Of a DNA stretch of 35,813 nt, positions 1 to 7,983 are shown one piece after another. The DNA lies in the NCBI GenBank assembly GCA_001418405.1, contig LIQL01000243.1:1-35813 (forward strand), in the 5' to 3' direction. The notes under the pieces were generated by a model that searched no databases, was not told where the DNA came from, and saw only the letters and a program-made list of their open reading frames with translations. The position numbers were made by a program, and so were the translations under genes. Positions within the stretch are counted from its first letter, which is position 1; each line of letters opens with the position of its first letter. The stretch comes from Streptomyces diastatochromogenes (lineage in GTDB: Bacteria > Actinomycetota > Actinomycetes > Streptomycetales > Streptomycetaceae).

Positions 1-79
1 GCGCAAAAGGGGAAGAACGCCGTCACGGCCGCACGAGCCGTTCCGGCGCCGCCGCTGTGACCTATCCCTCAAACCAGCC

Positions 80-111
80 GACCGTTGCAACCAACTCGCC
101 TTCCAACGGTC
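80..111. repeat. 8-bp inverted repeat upstream of the LAETG protein gene
   Basis: The arms GACCGTTG (80-87) and CAACGGTC (104-111) are perfectly complementary and separated by 16 bases. They lie 54-85 bases before the start of the surface protein gene at 165, so they could be an operator or a 5' UTR hairpin. No regulator can be named. Confidence 0.4.
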
Positions 112-128
112 ATGTATGCGCAATCGCC

Positions 129-145
129 TGTCAGATCGGGTGACA
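129..145. promoter_or_regulatory. TGTCA-N7-TGACA dyad just upstream of the start
   Basis: TGTCA (129-133) and TGACA (141-145) form an inverted repeat with a 7-base spacer. It ends 5 bases before the GGAAGG ribosome-binding site (151-156) of the gene at 165. Its position would suit a repressor site or a small 5' UTR hairpin. The arms are short, so chance is possible. Confidence 0.25.
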
Positions 146-164
146 TCTCAGGAAGGCTTCCTTG

Positions 165-1283
165 ATGAAGTTCCGCCACGTCTTGACGGCCGCTGCGGCG
201 GCGACGGTCATCGCGCCCGCCGCCGTACTGGCCGCGCCCGCCGCCGCGTTCGCCACGGACGCGCCGAGCGCCTCGGCGCAGGACAACGAGACGCAGACGA
301 AGGGCAGTTCGGAAAGCGCCGACCCGTCCGGGCGGCCGGACGGGGCGACGGCACCTGACGGGACGCCCGAGGCCGGGGGGCAGGCCACCGGGACCGGCGA
401 CGCCGGACAGTCAGATGCGGGAGACGTCGCTAAGCCGGCCCCCGGAGCCCAGCCCGACAAGCAATCGGGCACCGACGCCGACTCCCAGCCCGGCCCCAAG
501 TCCGAACCCCGGTCCGGCCCCAACTCCGGTTCCGCAACCGGCGGCTCCGAGGACACCGGCCCGGGCCCCTCCTGCGCGATCTCGCCGGAGCACCTCCAGA
601 TGGCGATCCAGGGACTCCAGTCCGAGTTCGTCGCCGGTGCCGACTGGAGCCAGTCCTCCATCACGGTCACCAACGCCTCCGACAAGCCCATGGACAAGGT
701 CCGGCCGCAGCCGTACATCTCCTCCGCCGAGATCGTCGACGCCCCTTACGAAGAGTTGGAGGCGGAGTTCCGCAATCCCGTGACGGGGAAGTGGCTGAGC
801 TTCGAAGACGCCACGTTCGACGGCGTGTTCACCGGTTTCCCGGTCGCCGCGCACAGCACCGTCACGCTGCCGCTGCGCATTCGCGCGGTCGATTCGGCGA
901 AGCCCGGAGCCGGCTACGCCATCATCGAGGGGATGTTCTCCAACAAGGACGGCTCCTGCGGCCTCTCCAACCACCGGCAGTACGACTTCAAGATCCTCCC
1001 GCCGCGCGCCAAGCCGGACCAGCCCGGCAAGCCGGGCAAGCCCACGGAGAGCGCCAAGCCCGGCGGCGGCTCCTCGGGCGGCGGTACCACCCCGCAGGCC
1101 GAGCAGGTCTCGCGGGTCGGGGCGGAGCGGGACGCGGCCACAGGGCAGTTGGCCGAGACCGGTTCGTCCTCGGCGCTGCCCACGATCGCCCTGGTGGGCG
1201 GCGTGGCGATGGCCGTGGGCGCGGGTGCGATCGTCACCGTGCGCCGGCGCAGGGCCGCCGGCGGTATCGGCGGCGCGATCTGA
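165..1283 (+). CDS. Secreted LAETG-anchored cell-wall surface protein
   Basis: This 372-residue protein looks like a sortase-anchored surface protein. An Ala-rich signal peptide ends near residue 30 (motif AFA). A low-complexity Pro/Gly/Ser/Asp/Lys linker follows to about residue 130. A compact globular part with two Cys residues (about 135-275) comes next, then a second Pro/Lys/Gly linker. The C-terminus carries LAETG at about residue 329, a hydrophobic helix and an RRRR tail, the three-part sorting signal. LAXTG motifs are typical of class E sortases of Streptomyces. I chose ATG 165 over the adjacent in-frame TTG at 162 because GGAAGG (151-156) then sits 8 bases upstream. No sortase gene is in the window. 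The ligand or role of the globular part is unknown. Confidence 0.85.
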   Translation: MKFRHVLTAAAAATVIAPAAVLAAPAAAFATDAPSASAQDNETQTKGSSESADPSGRPDGATAPDGTPEAGGQATGTGDAGQSDAGDVAKPAPGAQPDKQSGTDADSQPGPKSEPRSGPNSGSATGGSEDTGPGPSCAISPEHLQMAIQGLQSEFVAGADWSQSSITVTNASDKPMDKVRPQPYISSAEIVDAPYEELEAEFRNPVTGKWLSFEDATFDGVFTGFPVAAHSTVTLPLRIRAVDSAKPGAGYAIIEGMFSNKDGSCGLSNHRQYDFKILPPRAKPDQPGKPGKPTESAKPGGGSSGGGTTPQAEQVSRVGAERDAATGQLAETGSSSALPTIALVGGVAMAVGAGAIVTVRRRRAAGGIGGAI

Positions 1284-1291
1284 GGACCCGC

Positions 1292-1326
1292 GCGCCGGGC
1301 CCCGGCATCGGTCCGGGGCCCGGCGC
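1292..1326. terminator. Strong GC-rich hairpin between convergent genes
   Basis: A perfect 13-bp stem (CGCCGGGCCCCGG at 1293-1305 against 1313-1325, plus one further G-C pair) encloses the 7-base loop CATCGGT. It starts 9 bases after the stop of the surface protein gene and 12 bases from the stop of the convergent ABC-F gene. It is likely a bidirectional terminator. There is no U-tract, which is common in this group. Confidence 0.8.
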
Positions 1327-1337
1327 CGCGCGGCGGG

Positions 1338-2972
1338 TCATGCCTGGGGAGCCCCCGTCTCCGTCAGCGCACCGTCGGCCAGTCGCAGCCACCGGGCGAC
1401 GCCGATCTCCCGGAGGAACCGCTCGTCGTGGCTGACCACCACGAAGGCCCCCCGATACGAGTTGAGGGCGCTCTGCAGTTGGCCCGCGCTCACCAGGTCG
1501 AGGTTGTTCGTCGGCTCGTCCAACAGCAGCAGGTGCGGCGCCGGTTCCGCGCACAGCACGCAGGCCAGGGTGGCGCGCAGCCGCTCGCCGCCGGAGAGCA
1601 CGCCGACGGGGAGGTGGGCGCGGGCCCCGCGGAAGAGGAAGCGGGCGAGCAGGTTCATCCGCTCGGCCTCCGGCCGGTCCGGGGCGAATGACGCGAAGTT
1701 CTCGGCGACCGTGCGGTCCACGTCCAGCAGGTCCAGCCGCTGCGAGAGGTACGCGATGCGCCCGTCGGCCCGCTTGATCTCGCCGCCCTCCGGAACCAGA
1801 TCGCCCTGGAGCAGGCGCAGCAGCGTGCTCTTGCCGGCGCCGTTGGGGCCGGTGAGCGCGATGCGCTCCGGGCCCCGGACGGTCAGGTCGACGCCCTGGC
1901 CGGTGAACACGTCCCGGTCGCCGAGCCGGATCCGCAACTGTTCGCCGAGGAAGAGGGTGCGGCCGGCGGGCACGTCGGTGTCCGGCAGCTCCAACGTGAT
2001 CCGCTGGTCCTCGCGCAGCGCCCGCCCGGCCTCGTCCAGGCGGGCCTTGGCCTCGCCGACCCGGTTGGCGTGCGTCTGCCCGGCCCGCCCCGCGGACTCC
2101 TGCGCACCGCGCTTCATGTTGCCGGCGAAGATGCGGGGCAGGCCGGCGCTCTTGAGGTTGCGGGCGGCGTTGCTCGCACGGCGTTCGGCGCGCTCACGGG
2201 CCTGCTGCATCTCCCGCTTCTCGCGCTTGAGTTGCTGCTCGGCGTTGCGGACGTTCTTCTCCGCGACGTCCTGCTCGGCCCGCACCGCCTCCTCGTACGC
2301 GGTGAAGTTGCCGCCGTGGAAGCGCAGTTCGCCGCGGTCGAGTTCGGCGATCCGGGTCATGCGGTCGAGCAGCGCCCGGTCGTGACTGACCACGAGCAGA
2401 CAGCCGTTGAAGTCCTCCAGCACGTCGTAGAGCCGGTGCCGGGCGCCGAGGTCGAGGTTGTTCGTGGGTTCGTCGAGCAGCAGCACGTCGGGGCGCTTGA
2501 GCAACTGCGCCGCGAGGCCGAGGGAGACGACCTGGCCGCCGCTGAGGGTGTGCAGCCTCCGGTCCAGGGTGACGTCGGTCAGACCCAGCCGGTCCAGCTG
2601 CGCGCGCGTGCGCTCCTCGACGTCCCAGTCGTCGCCGATGGTCGTGAAGTGCTCCTCGCCCACGTCCCCGGACTCGACGGCGTCCAGGGCACGGATCACG
2701 GCGGCCACGCCGAGCACCTCGGCCACGGTGAGGTCGCCCGTCAGGGGCAGGCTCTGCGGGAGGTAGCCGAGGGTGCCGGCCACGGAGACCGAACCGGTGC
2801 CGGGCCGCAGCTCCCCGGCGATCAGCTTGAGCAGGGTGCTCTTGCCGGAGCCGTTGGGTGCGACGAGGCCCGTGCGGCCGGTGCCGACGGTGCAGGAGAG
2901 GTCCTGGAAGACGGGGGTGTCGTCGGGCCAGGCGAAGGACAGGTTCGAGCAGATGACGGCAGCGTCGGACAT
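1338..2972 (-). CDS. ABC-F family ribosome-acting ATPase (probable antibiotic resistance/translation factor)
   Basis: This 544-residue protein has two fused ABC nucleotide-binding domains and no membrane segments, the ABC-F layout. NBD1 has Walker [10 protein letters not shown], signature LSGGQ and Walker [14 protein letters not shown] highly charged helical linker (about 225-310) follows. NBD2 has [18 protein letters not shown] and [16 protein letters not shown] proteins enter the ribosomal E site, and many actinobacterial members displace ribosome-targeting antibiotics or act as translation factors. The start is ATG 2972 with GAGG 8 bases upstream. The 200-base leader holds a 9-codon ORF and two hairpins (separate entries), the architecture of antibiotic-induced attenuation. 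Divergent from a methyltransferase gene. The drug specificity cannot be read from sequence. Confidence 0.9.
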   Translation of the reverse strand: MSDAAVICSNLSFAWPDDTPVFQDLSCTVGTGRTGLVAPNGSGKSTLLKLIAGELRPGTGSVSVAGTLGYLPQSLPLTGDLTVAEVLGVAAVIRALDAVESGDVGEEHFTTIGDDWDVEERTRAQLDRLGLTDVTLDRRLHTLSGGQVVSLGLAAQLLKRPDVLLLDEPTNNLDLGARHRLYDVLEDFNGCLLVVSHDRALLDRMTRIAELDRGELRFHGGNFTAYEEAVRAEQDVAEKNVRNAEQQLKREKREMQQARERAERRASNAARNLKSAGLPRIFAGNMKRGAQESAGRAGQTHANRVGEAKARLDEAGRALREDQRITLELPDTDVPAGRTLFLGEQLRIRLGDRDVFTGQGVDLTVRGPERIALTGPNGAGKSTLLRLLQGDLVPEGGEIKRADGRIAYLSQRLDLLDVDRTVAENFASFAPDRPEAERMNLLARFLFRGARAHLPVGVLSGGERLRATLACVLCAEPAPHLLLLDEPTNNLDLVSAGQLQSALNSYRGAFVVVSHDERFLREIGVARWLRLADGALTETGAPQA

Positions 2973-2994
2973 GGTGGTGACCTCGTGGGAAGCG

Positions 2995-3022
2995 GCCGGG
3001 GAAGAGAAGGCTCAGCCCCGGC
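2995..3022 (-). promoter_or_regulatory. Leader hairpin next to the ABC-F ribosome-binding site
   Basis: On the minus strand GCCGGGG (3022-3016) pairs perfectly with CCCCGGC (3001-2995) around a 14-base pyrimidine-rich loop. The hairpin ends about 14 bases before the GAGG that precedes ATG 2972, so it could affect initiation or act as an anti-terminator partner. Assigned by eye; no folding was run. Confidence 0.45.
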
Positions 3023-3054
3023 AGACGTGAAGGGGAAAGCGGGAACGACGAAAC

Positions 3055-3093
3055 GGCCACTTCGGCGGCGCTCCTGAGCACCGACCGGTGGCC
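3055..3093 (-). terminator. Candidate transcription attenuator in the ABC-F leader
   Basis: On the minus strand GGCCAC (3093-3088) pairs with GTGGCC (3060-3055). Inside the loop a second near-perfect stem (CGGTGCTC with GAGCGCCG) can form. Immediately downstream is a run rich in T (positions 3054-3030). Lying between a small leader ORF and the ABC-F start, this is the expected place for a ribosome-controlled attenuator. Confidence 0.45.
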
Positions 3094-3108
3094 TGTTGGG
3101 CCCGGGCC

Positions 3109-3138
3109 TCACCCGGAGATGTCGTCGTCCGCCACCAT
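3109..3138 (-). CDS. 9-codon leader peptide ORF upstream of the ABC-F gene
   Basis: A short ORF reads MVADDDISG and stops at TGA (3111-3109). It has a good ribosome-binding site, GAGGAG (3151-3146), with 7 bases of spacing to ATG 3138. It ends 136 bases before the ABC-F start. Leader peptides whose translation stalls in the presence of a ribosome inhibitor control several ABC-F and Erm genes; that role here is inferred from position and from the two downstream hairpins. The three consecutive Asp codons before Ile-Ser-Gly could be the stall-sensitive part, but no known arrest motif is recognised. Confidence 0.5.
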   Translation of the reverse strand: MVADDDISG

Positions 3139-3174
3139 GTCTGGGCTCCTCACCACACGATCAACGTCCGCTCC

Positions 3175-3180
3175 AGGCTA
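3175..3180 (-). promoter_or_regulatory. Probable -10 element for the ABC-F transcript
   Basis: TAGCCT on the minus strand matches the TANNNT -10 pattern. A start about 7 bases downstream would give a leader of about 195 bases containing the 9-codon ORF and both hairpins. No clear -35 box is visible. Confidence 0.35.
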
Positions 3181-3268
3181 GCAGTCGCACCTGCGGAACC
3201 GGCCGGGCCGCTGCGGGGCCGCCGTCGGCAGGCGCCCGCACCACCACCTCGGCCCGGACCGCCCCTGC

Positions 3269-3274
3269 TACTTT
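3269..3274 (+). promoter_or_regulatory. -10 element of a leaderless promoter for the methyltransferase
   Basis: TACTTT is followed by exactly 6 bases before GTG 3281, so transcription is predicted to begin at the first base of the start codon. No Shine-Dalgarno is present in front of this GTG, which fits a leaderless mRNA, common in actinomycetes. No good -35 is seen. Confidence 0.5.
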
Positions 3275-3280
3275 CGGGCG

Positions 3281-4093
3281 GTGACCGACCACGAAGCGGC
3301 CGCGGCGCGCGGCAAGGGATATCTGCTCGACAACCGGCAGGCCGAGGCCGGCGAGCGGTTCACGGCGCTGGCCGAGTTGTTCGATCCGGTGACGTTCCGG
3401 CGCCTGCGGGCACTGGGCATCGCGGACGGCTGGAACTGCTGGGAGGTGGGGGCGGGCGGCCCGAGCGTGCCCGGCTGGCTGGCCGAGCGGGTCGGGACGC
3501 AGGGCCGGGTGCTCGCCACCGACCTGGACACGTCCTGGATGCCGGCCGCCGGCGCGCCGTACGAGGTGGTACGGCACGACGTGGGCGCCGACGAGCCGCC
3601 GGAAGGCCCCTTCGACCTGGTGCACGCCCGACTCGTCCTGGTGCACGTGCCGCAGCGCGAGGCCGCGCTGCGGGCCATGGTGCGGGCCCTGCGACCGGGC
3701 GGCTGGCTGCTGGTGGAGGACGCCGATCCGGCACTGCAGCCGCTGGCCTGCCCCGATGAGCACGGTCCCGAGCAGGAACTCGCGAACCGGATCCGACGCG
3801 GGTTCCGCACCCTGCTCGCCGAGCGGGGCGCCCAACTCGCCTTCGGACGGACGCTGCCCCGGCTACTGCGCACCGTGGGACTGCTCGACGTCGAGGCCGA
3901 TGCGTACTTCCCGATCACCTCGCCGGTCGGGAGCGCGTTGGAGGCCGCGACCGTACGGCAGATCCGCGACCGGCTGATCGAGGGCGGACTGGCGACGGCC
4001 GAGGAGATCGAGGAGCACCTGGCGAACATCGGTGCCGGTCACCTCGACACCGCGACCGCGCCGTTGATCTCCGCTTGGGGCCGCAAGGCTTAG
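3281..4093 (+). CDS. Class I SAM-dependent methyltransferase
   Basis: This 270-residue protein has the Rossmann methyltransferase fold. Motif I reads WEVGAGG (about residues 52-58), the acidic residue after strand beta2 is in ATDLD, and motif IV is PFDLVHARLVLVHVP. The motif post-I region is LRPGGWLLVED. It probably methylates a small molecule: the closest pattern is the UbiE/methyltransf_12 type, and nothing indicates an RNA or DNA recognition domain. The GTG 3281 start is supported by a -10 box 6 bases upstream and the absence of an SD. It is divergent from the ABC-F gene, so the two could share regulation. The substrate is unknown. Confidence 0.8.
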   Translation: MTDHEAAAARGKGYLLDNRQAEAGERFTALAELFDPVTFRRLRALGIADGWNCWEVGAGGPSVPGWLAERVGTQGRVLATDLDTSWMPAAGAPYEVVRHDVGADEPPEGPFDLVHARLVLVHVPQREAALRAMVRALRPGGWLLVEDADPALQPLACPDEHGPEQELANRIRRGFRTLLAERGAQLAFGRTLPRLLRTVGLLDVEADAYFPITSPVGSALEAATVRQIRDRLIEGGLATAEEIEEHLANIGAGHLDTATAPLISAWGRKA

Positions 4094-4200
4094 GCCGAGG
4101 GCCCCGGCCCCGGCCCCGGCACCCGGTCCGGACGCGGTGCGACTCGGGCCCCTACCGGCCGCGTCGTCGTGCCGTGCTCCGCGACGGAGGGCGGCGGCAC

Positions 4201-5601
4201 TCACGTGCGCGGCGTGAGGCGGATCAGGGCCGCCGACGCCAGCGCGAGGACGCCGCACACGCCCCACAGCAACAAGTACGCGTTCAGCGACGGCTGCTGC
4301 GTGGAACGGGTCAGCAGGCTGCTGAAGACCGCGGCCGCCGCGGCACCGGCGATGCTGCCGCCGGCCGTCTTGAGGTTGTAGTAGACGGCGGTCGAGGCCG
4401 CCGCCCGGTCGCGCGGACTGCCCTCGGTGATGACCGTAGGCAGCCCGCTGACCGCGAGACCGATCCCCGCGCCCGCGAGCATGTGCCCGGCGTACCAGGT
4501 CGCCATGACGGCGTGCCCCGCGATCTCCACCCCGAAGCCGGCGGCCACCAGAAGGAACGCCACGGTGAGCATGGCACGGTAGCCCAGCCGCCGGCCCACG
4601 GCGGCCGAAGCGCCCGCGGTCAGGAAGCTGATCAGGGCCGGAACGGCGATCCACAGGCCGATCTGCCAGTGCGGCAGCCCGAAGCCGTACCCGGCCTCCT
4701 CGGGAACGGCGTCGAGGAAGGCGACCGTGACGCCCTGCCCGCCCAGGACCACGACGCCCGCGGCGAAACCGCAGGCGAACGCCGGCGAGATGGCGCGGCT
4801 CGCCATGGCCCGGACGTCGACCAGCGGTTCACGGCTGCGCAGCGAGGAACGCACCCACAGGCCCAGGGTCACCGGTGCCAGCAGCAGCCCCCCGAGGACC
4901 AGGGGGGAGAGCCAGCCGCGCTCGGTCCCCTGGGACACCGAGCCGAGCAGCAGGGTGAGGCCCAGGCCGAGCAGGACGGCGCCCTTCCAGTCCATCCGTC
5001 CGCTCGCCAGCCGCAGCGTCTCCGCGATCCGCGGGGTGAAGGCCAGTGCGAAGCCCGCGGTGGCCAGCACCGCCAGGTTCCACAGCACCGTGCGCCCGCC
5101 ACCGGCAACGGACGCCAGGGGCCCCGCCGTCGCCGTACCGGCCGTCGCCCCCAGGATGAGGGCCGCGGCGAGGAGGCTGATCGCGCGACGGCTGCCCGCG
5201 GTGTCCAGTCGGTCCCGCACCAGCCCGACGGACAGGGGAAGCAGGGAACTGAGCGGGCCGAGCAGGACGCGGCCGGCGAGGAAGACCTCCAGCGTCGGCG
5301 CCAGGGCGCACAGCAGCGAGCCGACGGTGACCGTCCCGAGCGCGATCCGCAGTATGCGGCGGTGGCCGTGCAGATCGCCCAGGCGCCCGAAGGCCGGTAC
5401 GCACACGGCGGCGGACAGGAACTGCGCCGCGGTGATCCACATGGCCTGACCGGTGCCGATGTGCAACGCGTCGCGGATGACGGGCAACAGGGACACGACA
5501 CTGCCCTGGAGGAACCCGTCGAGCAGGACGAAGGCGAGGAGGGGACCGATCAGGGCTGAGGGAACGGACACGGACACACTGGGGGCAACAACCGTGCTCA
5601 T
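4201..5601 (-). CDS. MFS transporter, DHA2/EmrB-like exporter
   Basis: This 466-residue polytopic membrane protein has 12-14 hydrophobic helices. The loop GRLGDLHGHRRIL after helix 2 (about residues 70-82) matches the MFS motif A GxLaDrxGrr. The motif C-like glycine-rich helix ILGATAGTATAGPLASVAGGGRTVLWNLAV is placed as in drug/H+ antiporters. It probably exports drugs or metabolites by proton antiport. I chose ATG 5601 (MSTVVAPSV) because the first membrane helix follows directly. GGAG is 4 bases upstream, which is tight. The open frame upstream of it lacks membrane character. The gene is convergent with the methyltransferase; 107 bases separate the stops, including a GGCCCC triplet repeat. 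Confidence 0.85.
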   Translation of the reverse strand: MSTVVAPSVSVSVPSALIGPLLAFVLLDGFLQGSVVSLLPVIRDALHIGTGQAMWITAAQFLSAAVCVPAFGRLGDLHGHRRILRIALGTVTVGSLLCALAPTLEVFLAGRVLLGPLSSLLPLSVGLVRDRLDTAGSRRAISLLAAALILGATAGTATAGPLASVAGGGRTVLWNLAVLATAGFALAFTPRIAETLRLASGRMDWKGAVLLGLGLTLLLGSVSQGTERGWLSPLVLGGLLLAPVTLGLWVRSSLRSREPLVDVRAMASRAISPAFACGFAAGVVVLGGQGVTVAFLDAVPEEAGYGFGLPHWQIGLWIAVPALISFLTAGASAAVGRRLGYRAMLTVAFLLVAAGFGVEIAGHAVMATWYAGHMLAGAGIGLAVSGLPTVITEGSPRDRAAASTAVYYNLKTAGGSIAGAAAAAVFSSLLTRSTQQPSLNAYLLLWGVCGVLALASAALIRLTPRT

Positions 5602-5957
5602 GGCACTCCAGGGCAGTTCACAACCGACGGTCGCGGCGGACCGGTCCGCGGCCCCGAAGGCATTGCCGGCGCCACGACGGCGAAACCCGACCACCCCACA
5701 ACACCGCACTCCCGGGCGACGCGATTGCGCTGTGTGAGGGACGGCCCCGTGCCTTCGGGCCCCCGTTCGGCACACTGCCCGCTGGGCCGCCCCGGTGTTC
5801 CCGAGCGTTGCGGCGCGGGGCCCGCCGTCGCCGGTGACCGCGCCGGGCGTCGAGGCCGTTGCGGTGCGGGCCCGGCGATGCGCACGCCGTGCTTCCGGAC
5901 GGCCGCCTATGATCCGTTTTCGGACACGGCACGGGTTGGCGGGTTTCGGGATCGGGG
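5602..5957. other. Divergent intergenic region, MFS transporter / phosphatase
   Basis: This 356-base gap separates the divergent MFS gene and the phosphatase gene. The only confident element is a TATGAT -10 box facing the phosphatase. No convincing small gene, RNA or repeat was seen. Several open frames run through it, but they show no family resemblance and arise from GC-biased composition. Confidence 0.5.
5908..5913 (+). promoter_or_regulatory. -10 promoter element for the SpoIIE-type phosphatase
   Basis: TATGAT is a near-consensus -10 hexamer in otherwise very GC-rich DNA, 44 bases before ATG 5958. Start of transcription near 5920 would leave a 5' UTR of about 38 bases. The -35 region is not recognisable. 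Confidence 0.45.
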
Positions 5958-7064
5958 ATGCGGATGGACCCTTCCTCCACGCGGTGGCCCCGGTACGTCT
6001 CGTTCCTGCCGACCACCATGATCGTCTGCGGGATCCTCTGGAACCTCCTGTCGCCCCGCGAATACTGGGGCGACTACCTGCTGGTCGCCGCCGTGACGGT
6101 GGCCGGCGCACTGCTCTCGCTGCGGCACACGATCGTGGCGGGCGTGGCCGTCGTCGCGGTCGAGGCGGCGCTGCTGTTCGCCGGCGGCTACCTCGGCAAC
6201 GTCACCGCAACGGCGATCGAACTGGCCAACCTGGCGTTCACCGGCCTCATCGCCGTCGGGGTGAACCGGGTGGTCGCGCGGCACGGACGCCGCCTGGCGA
6301 CCGTGCGGTCCGTCGCGGAGGCCGCCCAACGGGCCGTGCTCCCTCCACCACCCGCACGGGTCGGCCCGTTGGCCGTCGCCGCGCTCTACAAGGCCGCGCA
6401 GATCGAGGCACTGATCGGTGGTGACGCCTACGCGGTGCAGGACACCCCCTACGGCACCAGGCTCCTGATCGCTGACGTGCGGGGCAAGGGCATGGGCGCG
6501 GTCGGCGTGGTGGCCGTACTGATCGGCGCGTTCCGGGTGGAGGCGGACCAGGCACCCGACCTCGCGGCGTTGGCCCGCCGACTGGAGCGCGCCCTGCTCA
6601 AGGAGGGCGCGCGGCGCGAGGAGGAGATCCAGTTGGAGGGGTTCGTCACGGCGCTGCTCGGCGAGATCCCCCCGGACGCCCACGAGGTGCGGCTGCTGAA
6701 CTGCGGCCATCCCGCCCCTTACCTCCTCGACGGCACCACCGTCGCCACGCTGGATCCCGGCGAACCGGGCCACCCCCTGGGCATGAGCGGCCTCGGCGTG
6801 CCCCAGGCGGATCCCGAGACCTGGCCGCTGCCGCCGGACAGCACCCTGCTGTTGGTGACCGACGGGGTCACGGAGGCCCGGGATCCCTCCGGGGCCTTCT
6901 ACGAACCGGCCGATCGGTTCCGTGGCCGAGGCCCGTTCCGGCAACCGCACCAGGTGATCGACGCTCTGGTGCGCGACGTCGAGCGCTGGACCGGCGGCCC
7001 GCGCGACGACGACATGGCAATCCTCGCCCTCACCCGCACCACCGACGGCCCGACCGGCCGGTGA
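5958..7064 (+). CDS. Membrane-anchored PP2C-family (SpoIIE/RsbU-like) serine phosphatase
   Basis: This 368-residue protein has four hydrophobic helices in its first ~115 residues. A SpoIIE/PP2C phosphatase domain follows (about 135-365). Landmarks are GGDAYAV, LLIADVRGKGMGA (metal-binding Asp), LLNCGHPAPYLL, LLLVTDGVTEARD and DDDMAILAL, all metal- or core-motif segments of the family. Such enzymes dephosphorylate anti-anti-sigma factors and release alternative sigma factors in stress and development. The membrane part replaces the PAS/GAF sensors often found, so it may respond to an envelope signal. ATG 5964 is an alternative start with better SD spacing (GGGG). No anti-sigma or STAS partner gene is in the window. 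Confidence 0.88.
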   Translation: MRMDPSSTRWPRYVSFLPTTMIVCGILWNLLSPREYWGDYLLVAAVTVAGALLSLRHTIVAGVAVVAVEAALLFAGGYLGNVTATAIELANLAFTGLIAVGVNRVVARHGRRLATVRSVAEAAQRAVLPPPPARVGPLAVAALYKAAQIEALIGGDAYAVQDTPYGTRLLIADVRGKGMGAVGVVAVLIGAFRVEADQAPDLAALARRLERALLKEGARREEEIQLEGFVTALLGEIPPDAHEVRLLNCGHPAPYLLDGTTVATLDPGEPGHPLGMSGLGVPQADPETWPLPPDSTLLLVTDGVTEARDPSGAFYEPADRFRGRGPFRQPHQVIDALVRDVERWTGGPRDDDMAILALTRTTDGPTGR

Positions 7065-7175
7065 GCGTGCCCGGGCCGCACGGCACGTCCGCGACCGGCG
7101 GGCGATGTCGACGAACTTGTCGGCGGGATCGTCAGTGCGCGGCGACGGATGTCCTGGCCGATCCACACCAGAGAT

Positions 7176-7217
7176 GCCGAACTCGCCCTGGAGACGGCCG
7201 AACTCGCCCTGGAGAAG
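7176..7217 (+). repeat. Two-copy 21-bp tandem repeat
   Basis: GCCGAACTCGCCCTGGAGA is repeated at 7176 and 7197 with a 21-base period; the units differ only in one of their last two bases. In one frame it would encode AELALET/AELALEK. It lies in the 262-base gap between the phosphatase and the truncated hydrolase, so it may be a fragment of a decayed gene. No other gene is supported in that gap. Confidence 0.7.
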
Positions 7218-7326
7218 GGGGATTCGGTGATCCGTGCCGCGGCCGTCGGTGCCGGTGACATCGGACCGCTACCCCGTCGCAGAAAAGGGCGAGCCGGGCC
7301 GCAGGGTGATCGTTGCGATCCCGTTC

Positions 7327-7872
7327 ATGAGCGCTCACCGGGCGGGGCCCACGTTCGTTCTGGTCCATGGTTCCGGATCCAGTTCTTTCATATGGGCACC
7401 GATCCAGCGGGAGTTGGCGCTCCTCGGGCACCGCAACTTCGCCGTCGACCTGCCGGGCCACGGCTTCGACGCGCAGTACCCGGTGGCCTATCAGGCCCCG
7501 CAGGACCTCGGCGCCTGGGCGGCGGAGCCGTCGACGTTGGCCGGGGTCATCCTCCAGGACAACGTGGACGCGGTGGTGGCAGTCGTCCGCCGCGTGGCCC
7601 CGTACGGTCCCGTGGTGCTGGTGGGGGCGAGCCTCGGCGGGACCGCCCTCACCGGAGTGGGCAACACGGTCCCGGAGCTCGTGGACCGGCTCGTCTACAT
7701 CTCCGCGTGGTCGTGCGTGCGGCGAGCCAGCCCCGTCGAGTACATGCAGGAGCCCGAGTTCGCGAGCAGCCTGTTGGGCCCGCTGGCCGCGCTGAACGTG
7801 GGCGACCCGGCGGTGCTCGGGGCGGGGCGCGCCAACTGCCGCACGGCCCGCGGGGGAGCCGCGCCGGCCTGA
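7327..7872 (+). pseudogene. Truncated alpha/beta-hydrolase (C-terminal half missing)
   Basis: The reading frame encodes the N-terminal part of an alpha/beta-fold hydrolase. It has the oxyanion-hole segment FVLVHGSGSSSF, the VDLPGHG turn, and the nucleophile elbow VGASLGG, followed by LVYISAW. Family members run about 260-290 residues and have the catalytic Asp and His after this point. Here the frame ends at about 181 residues with GRANCRTARGGAAPA, and no continuation was seen in another frame before the next gene. The enzyme should therefore be inactive. The start is uncertain: ATG 7327 gives a family-like N-terminus, but the frame is open upstream to 7234 and no clear SD is present. A functional split protein is unlikely. 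Confidence 0.65.
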
Positions 7873-7983
7873 CCCGCCCGCCGCGACCCGACCGCACGCG
7901 GGCCGCTGGCCCGGATCGCCGCATCCGGGATAGAACGTCCGGAGCAGGTGACCGGGAACGCACGCGCGGGGAAGGCGAGCACG

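Noticed and set aside
4094..4160. GGCCCC triplet repeat after the methyltransferase gene as a terminator
   Set aside because: It is a simple GC-rich run without a clear single stem-loop; no confident terminator was assigned.
7734..7983. Frameshift sequencing error as explanation of the truncated hydrolase
   Set aside because: No continuation of the hydrolase C-terminus was seen in the other two frames before the next gene, so a real deletion is more likely; raw reads would settle it.
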